Positions 7,815-16,156 of a stretch of DNA of 48,028 nucleotides are shown here, one piece after another. The stretch spans positions 1 through 48,028 of the forward strand of contig JAFSWM010000003.1 of the NCBI GenBank assembly GCA_017444485.1, written 5' to 3'. Position numbers and translations under genes: made by a program. Source of the stretch: Bacteroidaceae bacterium. Lineage in GTDB: Bacteria; Bacteroidota; Bacteroidia; Bacteroidales; Bacteroidaceae. Every line of letters starts with the position of its first letter. The stretch's first letter is position 1. Under the pieces are notes generated by a model. That model did not search any database. It was not told the origin of the DNA and saw only the letters and a program-made list of their open reading frames with translations.

Positions 7815-8468
7815 TTATGAGTGATTAATCGGTTGTTTGTCTTTACTGTTGCACAGGTCGGCGAGTTCGCACTTGGTGCACTTGGGGCGCAGGGCGGTGC
7901 AGGTGTAGCGTCCGTGTAGCAGGAGCCAGGAGTGGCTCGGGGCCAGCTGTTCGGCGGGGATGTGTCGCAGCAGGGCTTTCTCTACGGCAAGGGGTGTGGT
8001 GCAGCGTTTGGGCACGAGGCTGAGGCGGTGGCTGACGCGAAACACGTGGGTATCGACGGCGAGTGTCTGTTGTCCGTAGGCGAAGGCGAGGACCACGTTG
8101 GCTGTCTTGCGGCCTACGCCGGGTAGTTTCACGAGTTCCTGCATGGTCTGCGGCACTTGGCCTCCGTGCTCTGCCGTCAGCATGCGGGCTATGCCGCTGA
8201 GGTACTTGGCTTTGCTGTTGGGGTAACTGACTGTGCGGATGTATTCAAAGAGCGTGTCGGGCTCGGCCTGTGCCATGGTTGGTGCGTCGGGATAGTCGGC
8301 GAAGAGGCGTGGTGTGACGAGGTTCACGCGCTTGTCGGTGCACTGTGCGGAGAGTACGGTGGCCACGAGGAGTTGGAACGGCGTGCCGTAGTCGAGTTCG
8401 GTGTCGAGGTGTCCGAACTTGCTGCCCAGCCGGGCCAGGACGGTGGTGTAGCGTTCCGCGAGTCGCAT
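7815..8468 (-). CDS. nth: Endonuclease III (DNA glycosylase/AP lyase)
   Basis: Removes oxidised pyrimidines from DNA and cleaves at the abasic site. 217 aa. The helix-hairpin-helix reads [13 protein letters not shown] with the catalytic Lys121; the catalytic Asp139 is in AVDTHVFRV. The C-terminal iron-sulfur loop has the classical spacing Cys190-x6-Cys197-x2-Cys200-x5-Cys206. The start lies 4 nt after the ribE stop, so the genes are tightly linked. Confidence 0.96.
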   Translation of the reverse strand: MRLAERYTTVLARLGSKFGHLDTELDYGTPFQLLVATVLSAQCTDKRVNLVTPRLFADYPDAPTMAQAEPDTLFEYIRTVSYPNSKAKYLSGIARMLTAEHGGQVPQTMQELVKLPGVGRKTANVVLAFAYGQQTLAVDTHVFRVSHRLSLVPKRCTTPLAVEKALLRHIPAEQLAPSHSWLLLHGRYTCTALRPKCTKCELADLCNSKDKQPINHS

Positions 8469-8472
8469 GTCA

Positions 8473-9075
8473 CTATTGAATGGCGCTGAGCCGTGCGATG
8501 TATTTGCCCAGGATGTCGAACTCGAGGTTCACGATGGTGCCGGGCTCGATTTGTCCGAAGTTGGTGTTGTCGAGGGTGTAGGGGATGATGTTCACCTCGA
8601 AGGTGTTGTCGGTGGGGTTGCATACGGTGAGGCTCACGCCGTTGACGGTGACGCTGCCTTTGTCCACGGTGAAGTAGCCTCGCTTAGCCATTTCGGGTGC
8701 GATGTCGTAGGCAAAGGTGAAGATCTTGCTGCCTGCTGCATCTTCCACGTTGGTGCAGCGGGCGGTGGTGTCTACGTGTCCCTGCACGATGTGTCCGTCC
8801 AGCCGGCCATTCATCAGCATGGAGCGTTCCACGTTGACCTGGTCGCCCACCATCAGTAGGCCGAGGTTGCTGCGCTGGAGTGTCTCACGCATGGCGGTGG
8901 TGGTGTAGGTGTCGCCCTGCTGACGGGTGACGGTGAGGCAGACGCCGTTGTGCGACAGGCTCTGGTCCACGTGGAGTTCGTGGGCGAAGGGGCAGCGCAG
9001 GGTGAAATGGATGTTGTCCTGCTCGTGCTCGATGGCGACGACTTCGGACATGGCTTCTACTATTCCTGAAAACAT
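8473..9075 (-). CDS. ribE: Riboflavin synthase, alpha subunit
   Basis: Dismutates two 6,7-dimethyl-8-ribityllumazine molecules to riboflavin. 200 aa from the ATG at 9075, which begins MFSGIVEAM, the family's N-terminus; a longer frame to 9117 would cross the promoter. The two lumazine-binding repeats are visible as NGVCLTV with GHVDTTA and as NGVSLTV with IIPYTL. First gene of the ribE-nth-pgk run. Some species call it ribC. Confidence 0.95.
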   Translation of the reverse strand: MFSGIVEAMSEVVAIEHEQDNIHFTLRCPFAHELHVDQSLSHNGVCLTVTRQQGDTYTTTAMRETLQRSNLGLLMVGDQVNVERSMLMNGRLDGHIVQGHVDTTARCTNVEDAAGSKIFTFAYDIAPEMAKRGYFTVDKGSVTVNGVSLTVCNPTDNTFEVNIIPYTLDNTNFGQIEPGTIVNLEFDILGKYIARLSAIQ

Positions 9076-9114
9076 GGGGGGGGCGGGTTTTTTGGTTATT
9101 GATATTAGGTGTGC

Positions 9115-9122
9115 CAAAAGTA
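9115..9122 (-). promoter_or_regulatory. -7 box TACTTTTG of ribE
   Basis: On the minus strand TACTTTTG ends 39 nt before the ribE ATG. It lies at the edge of the 23-bp repeat array, so the array occupies the region upstream of this promoter. Confidence 0.6.
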
Positions 9123-9126
9123 CACA

Positions 9127-9218
9127 TATAGGTGTACTGCCAGCCAGAGTATAGGTGTACTGCCAGTTGAGTTATAGGTGTACTTGCAGTTGACCTATAT
9201 GTGTACTCTGCACATGAT
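9127..9218. repeat. Four-unit tandem array, period 23 bp
   Basis: TATAGGTGTAC starts at 9127, 9150 and 9173, with a fourth variant TATATGTGTAC at 9196. A perfect 14-bp inverted repeat, AGTACACATATAGG, spans the array (9119-9132 with 9194-9207). It lies between the glgB stop and the ribE promoter. Confidence 0.85.
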
Positions 9219-9241
9219 CCGTGGCAGCAGGACAGAGAGCG

Positions 9242-11275
9242 TCATTCTTGTGCCTTTCGGAGCACCACTGCGGTGCGTGCGGGTAGATAGAGTTTGAGCC
9301 AGCCTTTGCCGTCTTTCTTAAGGAGCGGGTCGAAGTTGGTGAAGTGGCGCATGCTGTCGTCGGCGAGGCCGTTGCCGCCAAAGTCGGTGGCGTCGGTGTT
9401 GAGCACCACGTCGTAGGCGCCCTCGGGCATCATGAAGCCATAGTCTTCGTAACTGCGCGTGGGGCTGAAGTTGAAGACGAAGAGCAGGTTGCCGCGCGTG
9501 TAGGCCAGCACCTGGTCGTCGTCATTGTGCCAGATCTCCACCACCTTGGTGGCGGGGAAGAGGCGCTGTGCCTTGATGACGCTGAGCATGGCTTTATCGA
9601 AGTCGCCCAGCCAATGGTAGCAGAGTTCTTTGTTGTCCACAAGGCTCCACTGCCGGCGGGCGTACTTATAGTCCCAGCCATTGCCCTCGCGGGGGAAGTC
9701 GATCCACTCGGGGTGGCCAAACTCGTTGCCCATGAAGTTGAGGTATCCGCCGTTCATGGTGGAGGCTGTGACGAGGCGTATCATCTTGTGCAGCGCGATG
9801 CCTCGGCGTGCCGTCTCGTTCTCATCGCCCTTCTTGAAGTGCCAGTACATGTCGGCATCGATGAGGCGGAAGATGATGGTCTTGTCGCCCACGAGGGCCT
9901 GGTCGTGGCTCTCGCAGTAACTCACGGTCTTCTCCCCCGCGCGCCGATTGGTGAGTTCCCAGAAGATGCTGCTGGGCTTCCAGTGCTCGTCGCTCTGCTC
10001 CTTGATGGTCTTTATCCAGTAGTCGGGGATGTTCATGGCCAGGCGATAGTCGAAGCCCAGGCCGCCGTCCTCGAACTTCATGGCCAGCCCGGGCATGCCG
10101 CTCACCTCCTCGGCGATGGTGATGGCATGGGGCTTCACCTCGTGGATGAGGAGGTTGGCCAGGGTGAGATAGACGATGGCGTTGTCGTCCTGCGCGCCGT
10201 TGTAGTAGTCGCCATAGCCACCGAAGGCCTGTCCGAGGCCGTGGCTGTAGTAGAGCATGGAGGTCACGCCGTCGAAGCGGAAGCCGTCGAACTGAAACTC
10301 GGTGAGCCAGTACTTGCAGTTGGAGAGCAAGAAGTGGATGACCTCGTTCTTGCCATAGTCGAAGCATAGGCTGTCCCAGGCCGGGTGCTCGCGCCGGTCG
10401 CCGCCATAGAAGTATTGGCAGGGGTCGCCGCATAGGTTGCCGAGGCCCTCGAGTTCGTTCTTCACAGCGTGGCTGTGCACCAGGTCCATGATGACAGCGA
10501 TGCCCATGCCGTGGGCCTCGTCGATGAGACGCTTGAGGTCCTCGGGCGTGCCGAAGCGGCTGCTCGGAGCGAAGAAGTTGCTGACGTGATAGCCGAAACT
10601 GCCGTAGTAAGGATGCTCCTGTATGGCCATCAGTTGCAGGACATTGTAGCCATCGGCCTTGACGCGCGGCAGCACTTTCTCGCGAAATTCGTTGTAGGTA
10701 CCTACGCGCTCAGCGTCCTGGCCCATGCCGATGTGTGCCTCGTAGATGAGCACCGTCTTGCTGGCGGGCTTGAACTTCTTGTGGCGGAACTTGTATTCCT
10801 CCTCGGGCGCCCACACCTGTGCACTGAATATCTTGGTGTCCTCGTCCTGCACCACGCGGCGCGTCCAGGCAGGGATACGCTCGCCCTCGCCGCCGTCCCA
10901 GTGCACCTTCATCTTGTACAGGTCGCCGTGGCGCAGTTTGTTCTTGCCAAGTTTGATTTCCCAGTTTCCGGTGCCACGCACACGTTTGAAGGCATACTCC
11001 TCGGTCTCCGTCCAGTCGTTGAAGGTACCTACGAGATAGATGGCCGTGGCGTTGGGTGCCCATTCGCGCACCACCCACTTGCCGCTGTCGGTGCGGTGCA
11101 GGCCGAAGTAGAGGTGTCCGTCGGCAAAGTCGGAGAGCGTCTTGCTGCCCCGCGCCAGTTCCTTCTCTTTGCGTAGCACGCTGTCGTGGCGACCTTGTAT
11201 GGCCGGCTCAAAGGGTTCAAGCCAGGGGTCTTCGGCTACGATGCGCAGGTGTTTAGGTTTACGGGAGGTTCTCAT
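9242..11275 (-). CDS. glgB: 1,4-alpha-glucan branching enzyme, eukaryote-like type
   Basis: Introduces alpha-1,6 branches into glycogen. 677 aa, with the compact layout of the animal/plant branching enzymes (GH13 subfamily 8) rather than the longer E. coli form. An N-terminal carbohydrate-binding beta-sandwich (VREWAPNATAIYLVGTFNDW, residues 69-88) precedes the GH13 barrel: VIMDLVHSHAV, GFRFDGVTSM with nucleophile Asp335, AITIAEEVSG with acid Glu389, and YCESHDQALVGDK. A C-terminal beta domain ends the protein. It is separated from the next upstream gene by 133 bp holding an inverted repeat. No other glycogen gene is near. Confidence 0.96.
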   Translation of the reverse strand: MRTSRKPKHLRIVAEDPWLEPFEPAIQGRHDSVLRKEKELARGSKTLSDFADGHLYFGLHRTDSGKWVVREWAPNATAIYLVGTFNDWTETEEYAFKRVRGTGNWEIKLGKNKLRHGDLYKMKVHWDGGEGERIPAWTRRVVQDEDTKIFSAQVWAPEEEYKFRHKKFKPASKTVLIYEAHIGMGQDAERVGTYNEFREKVLPRVKADGYNVLQLMAIQEHPYYGSFGYHVSNFFAPSSRFGTPEDLKRLIDEAHGMGIAVIMDLVHSHAVKNELEGLGNLCGDPCQYFYGGDRREHPAWDSLCFDYGKNEVIHFLLSNCKYWLTEFQFDGFRFDGVTSMLYYSHGLGQAFGGYGDYYNGAQDDNAIVYLTLANLLIHEVKPHAITIAEEVSGMPGLAMKFEDGGLGFDYRLAMNIPDYWIKTIKEQSDEHWKPSSIFWELTNRRAGEKTVSYCESHDQALVGDKTIIFRLIDADMYWHFKKGDENETARRGIALHKMIRLVTASTMNGGYLNFMGNEFGHPEWIDFPREGNGWDYKYARRQWSLVDNKELCYHWLGDFDKAMLSVIKAQRLFPATKVVEIWHNDDDQVLAYTRGNLLFVFNFSPTRSYEDYGFMMPEGAYDVVLNTDATDFGGNGLADDSMRHFTNFDPLLKKDGKGWLKLYLPARTAVVLRKAQE

Positions 11276-11320
11276 GGGAAGAAGAATAGGTGTAGAGATT
11301 GTTGGTATTGTAAAGAAAAA

Positions 11321-11395
11321 TCACGCAAAGAAGCCAAAGGTGAAAAACAAAAATGCAGAAGCCTACGCTAAGATAACCTTCGGCTCTTTGCGTGA
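11321..11395. repeat. Long inverted repeat between the MORN gene and glgB
   Basis: TCACGCAAAGAAGCCAAAGG-T (11321-11341) pairs with ACCTTCGGCTCTTTGCGTGA (11376-11395) almost perfectly, leaving a 34-nt loop. It could end the MORN transcript or be a dispersed palindromic repeat. There is no T-run on either side. Confidence 0.75.
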
Positions 11396-11408
11396 AGAGT
11401 TGTTATTG

Positions 11409-12521
11409 TCAGTTCACTTCGCGACCGTTGCGGTAATTGACGCGGCGGGTGATGTTGCCATTGCGGTCGCGTTCCACAAACTGCCCCTGGCGCACGCCCT
11501 CGACATATTCGCCGGTGTCGCTGGTGCCGTCCTTACGGATTTCCTGTCCGCGTCCGTGGCGTCGTCCGCCCTTGAACGAGCCTTTGAACTGCCGTCCGTC
11601 GGAATAGATGAGGATGCCGTCGCCCTCCATGAGGTCGGCCTTCCAATAGCCGTTGTAACTGTTGCCGCCGTCCTCGCGGAAGATGCCTTTGCCCTCGCGC
11701 ACATCATTGTGCCACTGCCCGTCGTAGAAGGCGCCGTTCTTCCATTTGAACATGCCCTTGCCTTCACGATGGCCGTTCACAAAGGCACCGGTGTAGGAGT
11801 CGCCGTTCTTGAGGTAGTAGGTGCCCTGTCCGGTGCGCACCCCTTGCTGATAGTCGCCCTCGTAGCGGTCGCCATTGGCGAAGATGTAGATGCCCTTGCC
11901 CTCTTGCAGGTCGTTCTTCCACATACCAATGTATTTCTCGCCGTTGGCATAGACGTAGGTGCCCTTGCCCTGTCGCACACCATTGTGCCAGGCGCCGACG
12001 TAGGTAGAGCCATTGCCCCAATCGAAGCGCCCGCCGCCGCTGCGCATGTCGTGCACCCAGTCGCCCTCGTAGTATGCACCGTTGGCGTAGGTGTAGCGGC
12101 CCTTACCATGGCGCACGTCGCCCTCCCAGTCGCCTTCGTAGCGGTCGCCGTTGTAGTAGGTCATCACGCCCTTGCCACGCTTCTGATCCATGTACCACGT
12201 GCCGTCGTAGCGGTTGTTGTTGGCGAAATAGAACGTGCCACGTCCGTTGCGTTTGTTCTTGACCCACTCTCCCTCGTAGCGTTCGCCATTGGCAGAGGTG
12301 TAGATGCCTTGCCCGTTGCGCTGCCCTTTCTTGAACTCGCCCTCGTAGGTGTCGCGGTTGGCATAGAGGATGCGCCCCTTGCCATTGGGCTTGTTGCCAG
12401 AGAGTTCGCCGGTATAGACAGCACCGCCGCGCAACTGCACCGTGCCCACCGTGACACGCTGAGCTATGGCGGGAGAGAACGCGAGGCTTACTAACAATAT
12501 ATATATATGGAGTCTTTTCAT
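11409..12521 (-). CDS. Exported MORN-repeat protein
   Basis: The N-terminus MKRLHIYILLVSLAFSPAIA is a signal peptide ending before QRVTVG. From about residue 40 to the end there are some 14 tandem repeats of 23 residues with the MORN pattern YEGEW-x8-GkG-x-y-x3-G, for example EGDWVHDMRSGGGRFDWGNG. No enzymatic domain is present. MORN repeats form beta-hairpin rods that bind proteins or lipids; here it would act in the periplasm or at the outer membrane. Its ATG overlaps the kdsB stop by 4 nt (ATGA), so the two are probably translationally coupled. The function is not known. Confidence 0.9.
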   Translation of the reverse strand: MKRLHIYILLVSLAFSPAIAQRVTVGTVQLRGGAVYTGELSGNKPNGKGRILYANRDTYEGEFKKGQRNGQGIYTSANGERYEGEWVKNKRNGRGTFYFANNNRYDGTWYMDQKRGKGVMTYYNGDRYEGDWEGDVRHGKGRYTYANGAYYEGDWVHDMRSGGGRFDWGNGSTYVGAWHNGVRQGKGTYVYANGEKYIGMWKNDLQEGKGIYIFANGDRYEGDYQQGVRTGQGTYYLKNGDSYTGAFVNGHREGKGMFKWKNGAFYDGQWHNDVREGKGIFREDGGNSYNGYWKADLMEGDGILIYSDGRQFKGSFKGGRRHGRGQEIRKDGTSDTGEYVEGVRQGQFVERDRNGNITRRVNYRNGREVN

Positions 12522-13288
12522 ACGTTATTGGGGTTGCTACCTTTGCTGTTTATGAATTGTTCGGCACGCTGCAAGTCCTCAGGCGTGTCGATACCAATGG
12601 TTTCTATGTGGGTTTGCGCTGTGCGGATACGGAGTCCGTTCTCCAACCACCGCAACTGTTCGAGCGACTCAGCCTGTTCAAGAACACCAGGCTGCATAAC
12701 GGTGATGCGGCGCAACACATCGGCACGATAGGCATAAAGCCCGATGTGCTTATAATAGGTGTGGCGGGCAGGCCATTCGTCGCGCTCAGAGCCACGCAGG
12801 TAGGGAATGACGCTGCGGCTGAAATAGAGCGCGGAGCCATCGGCTGCCAGTACAACCTTGGGCGTATTAGGATTGGCCAACGTATCCCAAGAGGTGTCGG
12901 CGGGGAAAGGTTTAACAAGCGTACCGATATCGGTACGGGAATCGTTGAAGAGCGATTTCAGGGCTTCCAACTGCGAAGCATGGACGAAAGGCTCGTCGCC
13001 CTGGATATTCACCACCACGTCAGCGTCGCCGCCGAGTTTCTGGGACGCCTCGAAAGCGCGGTCTGTGCCGCTGCGATGGGTCGGGGCTGTCATCACGGCC
13101 ATTCCGCCGAACGTCTCCACACAGGCTGCGATGCGCTCATCGTCGGTGGCCACGGCCACGCGGTCAAACACCGCCTGCGCACGCTCGTACACATGCTGCA
13201 CTACAGGCTTGCCGCCAAGCATAGCGAGCGGTTTGCCAGGGAAGCGTGTGCTGGAATAGCGTGCGGGGATGATGGCGAGGAATTGCAT
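12518..13288 (-). CDS. kdsB: 3-deoxy-manno-octulosonate cytidylyltransferase
   Basis: Makes CMP-Kdo from CTP and Kdo for lipopolysaccharide core synthesis. 256 aa from the ATG at 13288 (MQFLAIIPARYSSTRFPGKP), which places the nucleotide-binding loop at the N-terminus as in the family. Other marks are NIQGDEPF, TPKVVLAADGSALYFSRSVIPY and HIGLYAYRADVL. It is followed by the MORN gene with a 4-nt overlap and preceded, 69 bp upstream, by the penicillin-binding protein gene, so the three may form an envelope operon. Confidence 0.96.
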   Translation of the reverse strand: MQFLAIIPARYSSTRFPGKPLAMLGGKPVVQHVYERAQAVFDRVAVATDDERIAACVETFGGMAVMTAPTHRSGTDRAFEASQKLGGDADVVVNIQGDEPFVHASQLEALKSLFNDSRTDIGTLVKPFPADTSWDTLANPNTPKVVLAADGSALYFSRSVIPYLRGSERDEWPARHTYYKHIGLYAYRADVLRRITVMQPGVLEQAESLEQLRWLENGLRIRTAQTHIETIGIDTPEDLQRAEQFINSKGSNPNNV

Positions 13289-13357
13289 GGCGTATGACGG
13301 TGTTGATAGGTTTTGAGGTGGTCGTTTCACCAGTATAATACTCTTTTCCTGGTCCTC

Positions 13358-15877
13358 TTACTCAAAGAGGCGGTCGGCTGCGCTGTGTCCACCGCCCGAG
13401 GCTGCGGGTTTGGCGGGTGCTGGAGCGGCAGGTTGGGCAGGGGCTGAGGCGCGGTTCTCGCCACCTCCCTTATCGCCACTGGTCAGGGAGCCCTCCTCCT
13501 TGCTGCGTTCGGCTGCGGGCTTGGCGGACTGACGACGCGGACGCGGGCGGTCGGCATAATCGCGCTTGTCGCCCTTATTCTCCACAGTGAGCATCTGCTC
13601 CGGGCCGTCGGGAATCTTGTCGGGGATGTCGAATTTCTCTTTTTGCGAATAGCCCAGGTCCTCGTCAGCAAAGACCTTCTTCATGTAGATGGCCCAGACG
13701 GGGAGTGCTGCGGCTGCGCCCTGTCCCATGGCTCCGCTGTCGAAGTGGATGTCGCGGTCTTCGCCACCCACCCATACTGCCGTGACGAGCCTGGGCACGC
13801 AACCCACGAACCAAGCGTCGGAGTTGTTGTTGGTGGTACCCGTCTTGGCGGCAATCTCGCAACTGAAGCCGCTGCCGCGCAGACGGCGTGCGGTGCCGTG
13901 ATTGACCACGCCCTCGAGCATCTTGATCATCCTGTACGACGTACCCTCACTGATCACTTCATTGGGGCGAGGGCCGAACTCAGCCAGCACGTTGCCTTCA
14001 GCATCTTCTATGCGGGTGACAAAGATGGGCGGGCAGCGCAAGCCCTTATTGACAAAGGCGGTGTAGGCACTGGCCAATTCGCTCGCACTGATTTCAGAGG
14101 GGCCGAGGCAAAGGGCTATGCTCGGGATAATCTTGTTGTTGGCAATGCCGAAGTTGTGGAGCATCGACACCAATCGGTGGCCGGTGGGGTCGGTCTGGCT
14201 CATCACCTCGGCAGTAACCCAGTTGTTAGAGTGCGAGAGTCCCCATTCCAGCGTCACCCTGCTGCCATAGGCTGCGCGGCTGCCGTTACGCGGCGACCAT
14301 CGCTCCGGTCCGATGCGGTACACCCTGCGGATGTTCTGCACGCGGTCGTCGGGCATACGCCCGTCCTCCAGGGCGAGGGTATAGACAAAGGGCTTCATCG
14401 TGGAGCCTATCTGCCTGCGTCCCGTCATGGCCATGTCGTACTGGAAGTGCGTGTAGTCCAAGCCGCCGACGTAGGCTTTTACATAGCCTGTCTGAGGCTC
14501 GATGCTGAACAGGCTCGAACGCAGGTACTTCTTGTAGTACATGATGCTGTCGCGCGGCGTCATCGTGGTGTCTATGTCGCCGTTGTAGGTAAAGACAGTC
14601 ATGCGCACCGGTACGTCGAAGTTCTTGAGGATACGTTCCTCGTCCCACCCGCTCTCCTTAAGGGCGCGATAGCGGTGGCTCACCCTGATGTTGCGCAGGA
14701 TGATATTGTTGATGGTCTGCTGGCTGAGACGCGTGGTATAGGGGAAGTTGCGCTGCCCTTTCTTGCCGTGATAGAACGCGGGCTGGAGCGTACGTCCCAC
14801 ATGTTGCTTGACGGCCTCTTCAGCATAACGCTGCATGCGCGAGTCGATGGTGGTATAGACACGCAAGCCGTCCTGATAGATGTTATAGGGCGAGCCGTCG
14901 GCCTTGGTGTTTTTGTTGCACCATCCATAGAGCGGGTCGTCGGCCCAGGCCAGGCTGTCCTCGTAGAACTGCTGTGCCTGCCACTTCTGATACTGTCCGC
15001 GCTCGGGCTTTTGTGCCATCATGATGCGGCGCAGGTACTCCATCATATAGACGTTGTTGCCATCCTTATAGTCAAGGGTGTGGAACTTCAGCCTCACGGG
15101 CTGCACGGCCAACGAGTCGAAGGCGGCCTGCGTGAGGCGCCCCTGCTTCACCATCTGTCCGAGCACCACGTTGCGGCGTTCGAAGGCGCGCTGCGGCGCA
15201 CGCATGGGGTTGTAGAGCGAGGGGTTCTTGCACATACCGACAAGCATGGCGGCCTCACTCACGGTGAGGTCGCGCGGGTGCTTGTCGAAATACACGCGTG
15301 CAGCGGTGCGTATGCCCACTGCGTTGTGCAAGAAGTCGAAATAATTGAGGTAGAACGTAAGGATTTCCTCCTTGGTGAACGTACGTTCCAGTTCCACGGC
15401 GATGACCCACTCCACAGGCTTTTGGAAGAGGCGCTGCATCACGCTGTGCGACTTTTCGGAGTAGAGTTGTTTGGCAAGTTGCTGTGTGATGGTGCTTCCG
15501 CCGCCTGCGCTCTGCTGGCGCATCATGCCACGCTTCACCACGGCGCGTCCCAGGCTACGGGCGTCCACCCCGCTGTGTTCATAGAAGCGCTCGTCCTCGG
15601 TAGAAATCAAGGCATCGAAGACGGCGGGGGCGATGCTGTCGTAGGCGCAGAAGACGCGGTTGCCCGCCTCCGACCACGTGCCCATCAACTTCCCGTCCGC
15701 GCTATAGACGCGCGAGGCATACTGACTGATGGGGTTCTGCATCTTTTTCATGTCGGGCATATAGCCCAACCAGCCCCAGTCGAGGGCGAGTATCACAAAA
15801 ACGGCGAAGGCCGCAAGTACGGCGAAGACTATCCATAGCCAACGCACTATCTTCTTTTGCGTTTGTGGAATGTTCAT
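13358..15877 (-). CDS. mrcA: Class A penicillin-binding protein (PBP1a-like)
   Basis: Bifunctional peptidoglycan glycosyltransferase and transpeptidase anchored in the inner membrane. 839 aa. One membrane segment at about residues 12-33. The glycosyltransferase domain has Glu94 in STEDERFYEHSG and GGSTITQQLAKQLY. The transpeptidase domain has Ser492-x-x-Lys495 in GSTMKPFVY, SNN at 550-552 and KTGT at 678-681, so all catalytic motifs are present. The last ~90 residues are a low-complexity tail rich in Pro, Ala, Lys and Arg, probably disordered in the periplasm. First gene of the minus-strand run with kdsB. The 279 bp upstream hold no clear TAnnTTTG box. Confidence 0.95.
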   Translation of the reverse strand: MNIPQTQKKIVRWLWIVFAVLAAFAVFVILALDWGWLGYMPDMKKMQNPISQYASRVYSADGKLMGTWSEAGNRVFCAYDSIAPAVFDALISTEDERFYEHSGVDARSLGRAVVKRGMMRQQSAGGGSTITQQLAKQLYSEKSHSVMQRLFQKPVEWVIAVELERTFTKEEILTFYLNYFDFLHNAVGIRTAARVYFDKHPRDLTVSEAAMLVGMCKNPSLYNPMRAPQRAFERRNVVLGQMVKQGRLTQAAFDSLAVQPVRLKFHTLDYKDGNNVYMMEYLRRIMMAQKPERGQYQKWQAQQFYEDSLAWADDPLYGWCNKNTKADGSPYNIYQDGLRVYTTIDSRMQRYAEEAVKQHVGRTLQPAFYHGKKGQRNFPYTTRLSQQTINNIILRNIRVSHRYRALKESGWDEERILKNFDVPVRMTVFTYNGDIDTTMTPRDSIMYYKKYLRSSLFSIEPQTGYVKAYVGGLDYTHFQYDMAMTGRRQIGSTMKPFVYTLALEDGRMPDDRVQNIRRVYRIGPERWSPRNGSRAAYGSRVTLEWGLSHSNNWVTAEVMSQTDPTGHRLVSMLHNFGIANNKIIPSIALCLGPSEISASELASAYTAFVNKGLRCPPIFVTRIEDAEGNVLAEFGPRPNEVISEGTSYRMIKMLEGVVNHGTARRLRGSGFSCEIAAKTGTTNNNSDAWFVGCVPRLVTAVWVGGEDRDIHFDSGAMGQGAAAALPVWAIYMKKVFADEDLGYSQKEKFDIPDKIPDGPEQMLTVENKGDKRDYADRPRPRRQSAKPAAERSKEEGSLTSGDKGGGENRASAPAQPAAPAPAKPAASGGGHSAADRLFE

Positions 15878-16092
15878 ATCAGAAGTGGCGCACGACTACC
15901 GCGCTTTTCAGCCGCGAAATTACTAAAATCCGCACTTTCGTGCACTACCAGCCCTCGAAAATGCGCAAAAGCACACATTTTTTTAGCAAGAACAAGGCCT
16001 TGGGGCGCTATGCCGCCGCTTTTCCTACCACTACGGGCAGTGTTGGCTTCGATTTCTGAGTCGTCAGTGGGGCTTTTGAATAGATTTGTGAT

Positions 16093-16100
16093 TAACTTTG
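16093..16100 (+). promoter_or_regulatory. -7 box TAACTTTG of the YARHG gene
   Basis: Matches TAnnTTTG, 56 nt before the ATG at 16157. The rest of the 279-bp divergent gap to mrcA shows nothing else I can name. Confidence 0.6.
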
Positions 16101-16156
16101 CCACGCAAATGCCACCTATTTGGCAAACATAGCCTAACCTATTCAAATCCTTTGCT

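Noticed and set aside
11142-12494. Open frame of 450 codons on the plus strand
   Set aside because: Mirror image of the MORN repeats; its own repetitive Ala/Val/Leu pattern follows from the 69-bp periodicity of the real gene.
13643-15838. Open frame of 731 codons on the plus strand
   Set aside because: Antisense to the penicillin-binding protein gene, which has all catalytic motifs. The antisense product is low-complexity and His/Val/Leu-rich.
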